DNA from: an uncultured Pelagibacteraceae bacterium
GTDB lineage: Bacteria; Pseudomonadota; Alphaproteobacteria; Pelagibacterales; Pelagibacteraceae
NCBI GenBank assembly: GCA_902523125.1
Contig: CABYYA010000001.1
Location: forward strand, 1-64,000
DNA: 64,000 nt
Reading direction: 5' to 3'
Position numbers and translations under genes: made by a program. The notes beneath the pieces were generated by a model. It was not told where the DNA came from and made no database searches. It saw nothing but the letters and a program-made list of their open reading frames with translations. This document shows, piece after piece, positions 1-6,737 of this stretch; position 1 is the first letter of the stretch; every line of letters begins with the position of its first letter.

Positions 1-856
1 TAGGGTCATAAATTTCTGATTTAAACATTTCATGTAAGGAATAGTTTTTTGAAATCATTCTTTTCAGTAAATAGAAAAATAACAAATAAGTTATAAGAAG
101 GAAAAACTGATATTTGATTTCAAATAGATAATTTAAAATTTTTGCTGTTCCATTCAACGAAAAAAGAAAATGATAACCAGCTTTTCCTGGTAACATATTA
201 TTTAACATGAATGAATAACCTTCCCAGTGAATAAACATATATAGAAAAATTAAGAATGATAACGATAATAGAATTATTAAAATATTTTTTAAATTTCTTT
301 TTTTATCTTCCAAAAAAACAGTAGCTAGTATCGCAACGGGGTAAAATTTGATAAGGGAAAAAATAACACCTAATATCCATGTAACAAAAAAAACTCTATG
401 ATAAGTTGTAAGTAGTATTGTCAAATAGAATAAAGCGTCTAGTTGCATTCTTTCTATTAAAAGCATGCTTGATGGATTTAAAAACGATAAATATAGAACG
501 ATAAATTCAATTTTATTTTTTGGATTAATTGTGAAAGTTGATAAAAAAATCATCAATATAATTAAAATCCATGGAACATAATTTCTATAGATAGTATCTA
601 AAAATTCATTGTAAGGTAAACTTAAAAAAATATATCCATAATTAAATTGTGAAACAGTTCTATTTCCACAATTTAAAGGTTCAAGTGTTAAAAGATTTAC
701 TCCTAAACTATTGCACCTTAGCCATTCAATAGGAATTTTGAAATCTACAAATAAATATGTAGCAGCCCAAATAAAATTTTTAAGATAATCAGTTTGTAAT
801 AAGAATATAACTGCAATCAATATTATAAAAGAATGTAATATGGTTTTTAGTGTCAT
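1..856 (-). CDS. Polytopic membrane protein, possibly GT87/DUF2029-like glycosyltransferase (3' end outside window)
   Basis: Continuous minus-strand reading frame from ATG (CAT at 854-856) to the window edge, read by eye: MTLKTILHSFIILIAVIFLLQTDYLKNFIWAATYLFVDFKIPIEWLRC...; many hydrophobic segments. Absent from the ORF track, presumably because it runs off the window. Confidence 0.7.
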   Translation of the reverse strand, partial: MTLKTILHSFIILIAVIFLLQTDYLKNFIWAATYLFVDFKIPIEWLRCNSLGVNLLTLEPLNCGNRTVSQFNYGYIFLSLPYNEFLDTIYRNYVPWILIILMIFLSTFTINPKNKIEFIVLYLSFLNPSSMLLIERMQLDALFYLTILLTTYHRVFFVTWILGVIFSLIKFYPVAILATVFLEDKKRNLKNILIILLSLSFLIFLYMFIHWEGYSFMLNNMLPGKAGYHFLFSLNGTAKILNYLFEIKYQFFLLITYLLFFYLLKRMISKNYSLHEMFKSEIYDP

Positions 857-886
857 TTTAATATTTATATAATATAAAATATATTT

Positions 887-1594
887 ATGAAGCTATGCCT
901 TATAATTCCAACGTTAAATGAGGAAAATAATATTCATAAAATATATAAAAAGATACTAAATACTAAAATTAAATTAGATATGATTTTTGTTGATGATAAC
1001 TCAACAGATAAAACAAGATTAATTATCAAAAAATTAAGTACCAAAAATAAGAATGTTAAATTTATTTTTAGAAATAATAAAAAAGGAATAGGCTCTGCGC
1101 ATAAAGATGCTATTAAATATGCTTACAAAAAGAATTATAATTTAATTATAACCATGGATGCTGATGGAACGCATGATCCAAAATATTTTCATTCAATGAT
1201 TAAAAAAGCTTATGAATATGATTATGTGATAACAAGTAGGTTCAAAAAATTAAATCTAATTGCAGATTGGCCAATCGAAAGAAAAATAATTACATATACA
1301 CGACATTTTTTGATAAAATTATTTTTAGGTTTATCTTATGATGCCTCAGGTGCATACAGATGTTTTATGACTAACAAAATACCATTAAAAATTTTTTCTC
1401 AATCAAAAAATAATGATTATGCTTTTTTTTGGGAAATAACATATTTAATAAAGTTAAAAAAATATAGTATTTACGAACTTCCTGTTAGATTAGTTTATAG
1501 GAAACTTGGAAAATCTAAAATGCAATTTAAACACATAATAAATTCATTCTTTTATTTACTAAAAATGTTTTTTCAAAGAAAATTTTTAACTTAA
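887..1594 (+). CDS. Family 2 glycosyltransferase, dolichol-phosphate mannosyltransferase-like
   Basis: MKLCLIIPTLNEENNI...FVDDNSTDKT...TMDADGTHDP: GT-A fold motifs. Confidence 0.9.
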   Translation: MKLCLIIPTLNEENNIHKIYKKILNTKIKLDMIFVDDNSTDKTRLIIKKLSTKNKNVKFIFRNNKKGIGSAHKDAIKYAYKKNYNLIITMDADGTHDPKYFHSMIKKAYEYDYVITSRFKKLNLIADWPIERKIITYTRHFLIKLFLGLSYDASGAYRCFMTNKIPLKIFSQSKNNDYAFFWEITYLIKLKKYSIYELPVRLVYRKLGKSKMQFKHIINSFFYLLKMFFQRKFLT

Positions 1595-1598
1595 ATCA

Positions 1599-2381
1599 AT
1601 GAGATCATCAGAAACCCACGAGGGAATTTTTTCTATTTTGGAAAAAATTATACGTGCTCATCCAGCAATTTATATAATTATAAGAAATTTAGTGAAATAC
1701 ACAAATATATTTGAAAAAGATTTTGATGGTTTAAAATTTTTAGACATTAATGAAAAAAAAATGAATATAATTGATGTTGGAGCTAGCGATGGTATCGCCT
1801 CTAAATTTTTTAACAATAATCTTAATGTAGATAAAATATATTGTTACGAGCCAAATGAATATTTTTTAAAAATTTTAAAAAAAACCAAACAAAAAAACAT
1901 TATTATTAAACCATACGCAATTGGAAATAAAAATATTAAAAAAAAAATATATTTTCCTAGATATAATTTTTTTAATAAAAATTATGACATTATTTCATAT
2001 GCCCACTATGACCAAAAATTAATGAACCATTTTTTGTTAGATTTTAAGTTTAGAGAAAATTTATCTATAGCAAGCAGTATTCTCACTATTAAAAAGATTG
2101 GGTTATTTAAAAAAAAGATTCACTTAATAAAAATTGACACTAATGGTTTTGAATTATCAATTATCAAGGGATTAATTCAAACAATAAAAAGAGACTCACC
2201 TGTTCTCTTAGTAGAAATGAATAAAGATGAAAAGAAAATTAGTAATATTCTTAAAAAATTTCATTATGATGGCTATTTTTATTCAATTAGTCAAAAAAAA
2301 TTTACAAAAAGAAAAAAATCTAATGCATTAAATAAATATTTTTTACAAAAAAAACATATAAAAAAACAATTAATAATTTAA
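1599..2381 (+). CDS. FkbM family methyltransferase
   Basis: NIIDVGASDGIASKFF...YCYEPN...IKIDTNGFELSIIKGL...LLVEMN: FkbM-type SAM methyltransferase motifs. Confidence 0.85.
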   Translation: MRSSETHEGIFSILEKIIRAHPAIYIIIRNLVKYTNIFEKDFDGLKFLDINEKKMNIIDVGASDGIASKFFNNNLNVDKIYCYEPNEYFLKILKKTKQKNIIIKPYAIGNKNIKKKIYFPRYNFFNKNYDIISYAHYDQKLMNHFLLDFKFRENLSIASSILTIKKIGLFKKKIHLIKIDTNGFELSIIKGLIQTIKRDSPVLLVEMNKDEKKISNILKKFHYDGYFYSISQKKFTKRKKSNALNKYFLQKKHIKKQLII

Positions 2382-2393
2382 TTTTAGATAATT

Positions 2394-3620
2394 ATGAAAA
2401 TTAATAAATGTAGAATATGTTCATCAAAAAAATTTTCAAAACTTTTTAGTCTAGGAAAACAATCTTTTACTGGAAAATTTCCAAATTCTTTAAATCATAA
2501 AATTGGAAAAGATTATATTAATTTAATATTATGCAATAAATGCAAACTTGTTCAACTTGATAGAAATTTTAATCCAAATTTTTTATATGGAAAAGATTAT
2601 GGTTATAGAACTGGAATTAATTCAACCATGAGCAATCATGTGAAGTCTGTTGCCAAAGAGGCGATTAAAATATCAAAACCTAAACAAAAAGATTATATTC
2701 TAGATATAGCAAGTAATGACGGAACTTTATTAAATAATTATGGAAATAAATTTATTACCGTTGGCATTGATCCATTAGTGAATAAATATAAAAAGTTTTA
2801 TAAAAAAATTGATTACAAGATTTCTAATTTTTTTAGTAGCAAAATTTTAAATAAATATAATTTACATAAAAAATATAAAATTATCACAGCTCTTTCGATG
2901 TTTTATGATTTAAAGGATCCAAATTCCTTTATAAAAGATATTAAAAAAATCTTACATGTTGATGGGGTTTTTATTTTAGAACATGCTGATCTTTTATCAA
3001 TATTGAAGTATTCGTTATTTGATACTATCTGTCACGAACATTTAGAATATTATTCTTCGAAGATAATAATCGAATTAATGAAAAAGAATAAACTTAGAGT
3101 GTTTGATATTAAAAATAGCAAGATAAATGGTGGAAGCACTCGATATTTTATTAGTCACTTTAATTCAAAATATAAGACAAGATTTAAGAAAATTGAAAAG
3201 ACTCTTAAAGAGGAAAAAAAATTTAAACTAGAAAAAAAAGAGACTTTTTTAAGATTTTTTAAAAAAATTAATCTAATTAAAAAGAATATAATGGATTTTT
3301 TAAATAAGATTGTGAAAAACAAAAAGACAGTTCATGGCTATGGAGCGTCAACAAAGGGAAATGTTTTACTTCAATACTTTGGTATTGATAGTAAACATTT
3401 AAGCTATATCGCTGAGAGAAATCCACTTAAATATAATAAATTCACTCCAGGAACGTACATTAAGATAATTTCAGAAAAAAAATCAAGACGGTTAAAACCT
3501 AGTTACTATTTTGTTTTACCATGGCATTTTCAAAATGAAATTGTGCAAAGAGAGACAAAAACCAGAAATTTGGGCACAAAACTTATATTTCCTTTACCTA
3601 AACTTAAGATAATATCCTGA
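2394..3620 (+). CDS. Class I SAM-dependent methyltransferase, NDP-hexose C-methyltransferase type
   Basis: N-terminal zinc-binding CRICSS...LCNKCKLVQL, SAM motif ILDIASNDGTLL, C-terminal VHGYGASTKGNVLLQYFGI typical of sugar C-methyltransferases. Confidence 0.88.
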   Translation: MKINKCRICSSKKFSKLFSLGKQSFTGKFPNSLNHKIGKDYINLILCNKCKLVQLDRNFNPNFLYGKDYGYRTGINSTMSNHVKSVAKEAIKISKPKQKDYILDIASNDGTLLNNYGNKFITVGIDPLVNKYKKFYKKIDYKISNFFSSKILNKYNLHKKYKIITALSMFYDLKDPNSFIKDIKKILHVDGVFILEHADLLSILKYSLFDTICHEHLEYYSSKIIIELMKKNKLRVFDIKNSKINGGSTRYFISHFNSKYKTRFKKIEKTLKEEKKFKLEKKETFLRFFKKINLIKKNIMDFLNKIVKNKKTVHGYGASTKGNVLLQYFGIDSKHLSYIAERNPLKYNKFTPGTYIKIISEKKSRRLKPSYYFVLPWHFQNEIVQRETKTRNLGTKLIFPLPKLKIIS

Positions 3621-3661
3621 CTTTAACATTACTTAAAGGATAAAAAAATTTACTTAAATTT

Positions 3662-3808
3662 TTATCGAGTAGGAAGCAAAGTTTTTTTATCTTTTTTACT
3701 TTTTACTTTTTTTTTTTGATCACAATATCTCTTAAAAGCATAAACTGTTGATAGACCACCAATTAATGCAAATTTTAAAATCTTTAATTTAACGAGTGTT
3801 TTAATCAT
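3662..3808 (-). CDS. Small hypothetical protein (48 aa), one hydrophobic segment and Lys-rich tail
   Basis: Frame read by eye: MIKTLVKLKILKFALIGGLSTVYAFKRYCDQKKKVKSKKDKKTLLPTR*; follows the 67 aa ORF on the same strand. Confidence 0.45.
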   Translation of the reverse strand: MIKTLVKLKILKFALIGGLSTVYAFKRYCDQKKKVKSKKDKKTLLPTR

Positions 3809-3810
3809 GA

Positions 3811-4014
3811 TTAAATATCAAATTTTTCTAATAAGAAGTTGATTACCAAATTATAAAGAAATACAAAGCAAAAAATATAGAATAAAAAAATTATTCCTTT
3901 AGAATTAAAGATGTATCCAGTTGAGGTTAAAAGCACAATAAAGAGGCTAATTGACAAAGCAAGCTTTGATTGTGATTTTTTTTTTAAGTGAGATTTAATA
4001 ATATCTTTTTTCAT
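3811..4014 (-). CDS. Small hypothetical membrane protein (67 aa)
   Basis: ORF track; two hydrophobic segments. Confidence 0.5.
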   Translation of the reverse strand: MKKDIIKSHLKKKSQSKLALSISLFIVLLTSTGYIFNSKGIIFLFYIFCFVFLYNLVINFLLEKFDI

Positions 4015-4069
4015 TAGGTATTATCATAATTATTTGAGATATTTATTCATCATTAATTTTGTCCTACTT

Positions 4070-4130
4070 AACACTCATGAAATTCACAAATGCCCTCTTG
4101 GTGAAATTGGTAGACACAAAGGACTTAAAA
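4070..4130 (+). repeat. Direct repeat copy A: leader plus 5' half of tRNA-Leu(UAA), ending at the anticodon loop (tRNA part 4092-4130)
   Basis: aacactcatgaaattcacaaatgccctcttggtgaaattggtagacacaaaggacttaaaa matches 10292-10352 with one mismatch (T for G at acceptor position 7). Confidence 0.95.
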
Positions 4131-4153
4131 AACATAGGGTAGGGTTATTTCAT

Positions 4154-4180
4154 AGTCTCACACAGTCTCATTCAGTCTCA
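4154..4180 (+). repeat. Three AGTCTCA repeats at 10-bp phase (putative recombinase arm-type sites, cassette 1 left end)
   Basis: agtctca at 4154, 4164 and 4174; first copy starts 24 nt after the core ending at 4130. Confidence 0.8.
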
Positions 4181-4322
4181 AATCCCATAAAATCCTACAC
4201 TTTTATAAAACCCTCATTTATTTTCATTGGAAAATATGAATAATAAATTTTGTCAAACTATAACTAGACTAGAACCTGGTGAGATAAATATATTAAGATA
4301 GATTTATTAATGATTAATTGTT

Positions 4323-6431
4323 GTGAAAAATATTTATAAAATTCATTACATTGTATTTTTTTTAGCATTATTTTTTTCTAAAGCTATAGCGGAGCCAACC
4401 TTTGTGCAAAGTAAATCAATCGAGACAGGCACCCAGGAACTTGGACTTACATTTAATAATGATGGTACAAAAATGTATACTGTAAGAAGTGGAGGAACAA
4501 CGGATGCAGTTATCGAATATATATTAACTAGCGCATATGACATTTCAACGGCAACCGTAAACAATACTAAAGTAGTACATAGAAGTGGAGATGCTGGTAA
4601 TTATTTACCATCACAAGTAGTGTTCAATAATGATGGAACAAAAATGTTTGTTGTCAACCATCACGGTGTAAAGACAGTAGATGAATACTTACTAAGTACT
4701 GCATTTGATGTTTCAACTGCTACATTTGATAGCGAATATAATATCTCTGGTCAAGAAAAGAGAGCAAATTCAGTTGCATTTAATAATGATGGTACCAGAA
4801 TGATTGTTGCTGGTGCAGGAAATATGTCCCAACATCGTATTCATGAATATTCACTAAGCACAGGATTTGATCTTAGCTCCACAGTTACTCATCTTAATAC
4901 TGAAGACCTAAGTTCTACTCACGATTACATAGATGGAGTTACTTTTAATTACGATGGTACTAAAATGTATACCATTAGAGGTGCTGAAGATGACAATAAT
5001 ATTTCTCAGTTTAAATTAACTACACCTTATGATGTCTCTACTTTATCCCTTGAAGGTACCTTCGATGTAAGTTCTGTTAGTGCAGATTCAAGAGAACTTG
5101 TCTTTAGTAATGATGGAAGTAAAATGTTTATCATTGATGATAGTAATAATAAAGTTCATGAATTTAACCTAAGCTGTAATTGGAGCGTAATTGGTGGTGC
5201 TTGTGATGACCCAATAACTACTTCTGATGGGGGTAAAGATATTTTAAGTTCAATCGAGTCTCAAACAGCAACCGCTAAACAAATTGCCATCCACGCCACC
5301 ACTCCGGTATTAAATCGTATGTATTGGTTAAGAAGACACAGAACCAATGATCAATTAAGTAATCAAAATATTAGATTAAACTTTTCTAATTCAATGATGG
5401 CATCGCTTTCTAAAATTATTCCTATATCAAATAAAACAAATGAAGTTCTAGACAAATTATCAGATGATTGGTCATTTTGGAGTGAGGGTAGTGTAAGTAT
5501 TGGTAGAACTGGAGATACATCTAATTCATCATCAAAGAAAATTAATACTAAAGGTATTACACTTGGTATGGATAAAAAGATAAGCAAAAATAGATTATAC
5601 GGTTATGCTTTTAGATTAGGTAAAGATGATGTTGATGTTGGCACATCTGGAACTAATTTAGACACTGAGTCTTTTAGTTTATCTTATTATGGAACTTTTA
5701 TTCATGATGACATAAGGTTTACCGAAAGTATCATTGGAGTGAGCACTTTAAAAACTGATCATGTTAGAAAAGGAGGAGGAAGCACTAGAATAGGAGGAAG
5801 AAGGGGTGCACAAATATTTGGTTCGCTTAACTATTTAACAACATATAAAAAAGAAGATTTTAATATTACTCCTAATTTAAGAATTGATTTAAGCTACACA
5901 GAATTGAATAAATACCAAGAAAATGGTCCTGCGGCTTTAGTTTACAAAGCTCAAACAATTGAAACTGGAATGATATCTACTGGTTTTACTTTAAGCGATG
6001 TTATAAATTTTAATACTTTTACTTTTAAACCAAATGGAGGATTAGAGCTTGGAGTAGATTTTAGTCCATCTTCAGATGCTACTTATCGTTACCTATCGGA
6101 AACTACAGAATATACAAAATCTATCGGTCAAGATTCAAAAAATTTAAGAGCAAATATTGGATTTGATTTAGTAGCTGATAATGGTTTTTCTATAATGACT
6201 ATTTATGAGAGAAATCAAAGTGACAATGCTCATAGCGATACTTTATATTTAGGATTTGGTTATATACCGACAGATAATATTGAATATGCTATGACTTTAG
6301 ATAATGACAAAGCATCTTTGAGTTATAAGAGAAATTTAAATGGTTTCGATATCAGAATGAGTTCGAATTATAGTTTAATGAGTCAAATACCCGAATATGG
6401 TGCAAACCTAGAAATTGTAAGTACATTTTAA
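4323..6431 (+). CDS. Surface protein with N-terminal beta-propeller-like repeats and C-terminal autotransporter-type beta-barrel
   Basis: GTG start, signal peptide (IHYIVFFLALFFSKAIA), five FNNDGTKMY-type repeats, C-terminal barrel ending in aromatic residue (EIVSTF). Paralogue of 11896-14106. Confidence 0.82.
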   Translation: MKNIYKIHYIVFFLALFFSKAIAEPTFVQSKSIETGTQELGLTFNNDGTKMYTVRSGGTTDAVIEYILTSAYDISTATVNNTKVVHRSGDAGNYLPSQVVFNNDGTKMFVVNHHGVKTVDEYLLSTAFDVSTATFDSEYNISGQEKRANSVAFNNDGTRMIVAGAGNMSQHRIHEYSLSTGFDLSSTVTHLNTEDLSSTHDYIDGVTFNYDGTKMYTIRGAEDDNNISQFKLTTPYDVSTLSLEGTFDVSSVSADSRELVFSNDGSKMFIIDDSNNKVHEFNLSCNWSVIGGACDDPITTSDGGKDILSSIESQTATAKQIAIHATTPVLNRMYWLRRHRTNDQLSNQNIRLNFSNSMMASLSKIIPISNKTNEVLDKLSDDWSFWSEGSVSIGRTGDTSNSSSKKINTKGITLGMDKKISKNRLYGYAFRLGKDDVDVGTSGTNLDTESFSLSYYGTFIHDDIRFTESIIGVSTLKTDHVRKGGGSTRIGGRRGAQIFGSLNYLTTYKKEDFNITPNLRIDLSYTELNKYQENGPAALVYKAQTIETGMISTGFTLSDVINFNTFTFKPNGGLELGVDFSPSSDATYRYLSETTEYTKSIGQDSKNLRANIGFDLVADNGFSIMTIYERNQSDNAHSDTLYLGFGYIPTDNIEYAMTLDNDKASLSYKRNLNGFDIRMSSNYSLMSQIPEYGANLEIVSTF

Positions 6432-6435
6432 CAAA

Positions 6436-6457
6436 CTAGGATCTGTCTAGGATCTAG
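6436..6457 (+). repeat. Two CTAGGATCTNN direct repeats at 11-bp phase (cassette 1 right end)
   Basis: ctaggatctgt ctaggatctag, just after the surface-protein stop codon. Confidence 0.7.
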
Positions 6458-6461
6458 ATAG

Positions 6462-6577
6462 GATAAAATAAAAAAAATTTACTTATTCATCTTGTTCAAT
6501 TATAAATATTGGCATAAACACTAATGAAATTCATTAATGCCCTCGTGGTGAAATTGGTAGACACAAAGGACTTAAAA
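6462..6577 (+). repeat. Direct repeat copy B: promoter region plus 5' half of tRNA-Leu(UAA) (tRNA part 6539-6577)
   Basis: Aligns without gaps to 10237-10352; about 9 mismatches in 116 bp by hand count; the 39-nt tRNA 5' half is identical. Confidence 0.93.
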
Positions 6578-6600
6578 GCCGAGGGATAGAAGTTAAAGTC

Positions 6601-6626
6601 AGTCCATAGTAGTCCAAGATAGTCTA
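6601..6626 (+). repeat. Three AGTC(C/T)A repeats at 10-bp phase (putative arm-type sites, cassette 2 left end)
   Basis: agtcca 6601, agtcca 6611, agtcta 6621; first copy starts 24 nt after the core ending at 6577. Confidence 0.8.
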
Positions 6627-6703
6627 AAAACATTTTTAAACTTAATAATCTCATTTCTATTTTTGATTAAGATAATGATTAGCTAATTATTTAGTTGTCA
6701 TAG

Positions 6704-6737
6704 ACTTGGACATGTCTTGGACACAGGGAGATAATAT
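6704..6737 (+). repeat. 34-bp direct repeat, left copy, containing two CTTGGACA at 11-bp phase
   Basis: acttggacatgtcttggacacagggagataatat, 32/34 identical to 10211-10244. Confidence 0.85.

Larger units (their letters stand above)
4131..6577 (+). mobile_element. Putative non-autonomous cassette 1 integrated at the tRNA-Leu anticodon loop; cargo is a surface protein
   Basis: Bounded by tRNA-Leu 5'-half repeats A and B; phased repeats at both ends; no integrase ORF inside. Confidence 0.7.

Noticed and set aside
4154-4180. Short regularly spaced repeats as a possible CRISPR or VNTR
   Set aside because: Units are 6-7 bp at 10-bp phase with only three copies; better explained as protein-binding sites. 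No CRISPR array or cas genes were seen.
4034-4243. 69-aa ORF over half-tRNA copy A (MRYLFIINFVLLNTHEIHKCPLGEIGRHKG...)
   Set aside because: It translates the tRNA-Leu 5' half and the phased repeats; no protein-like features beyond an open frame in AT-rich DNA.
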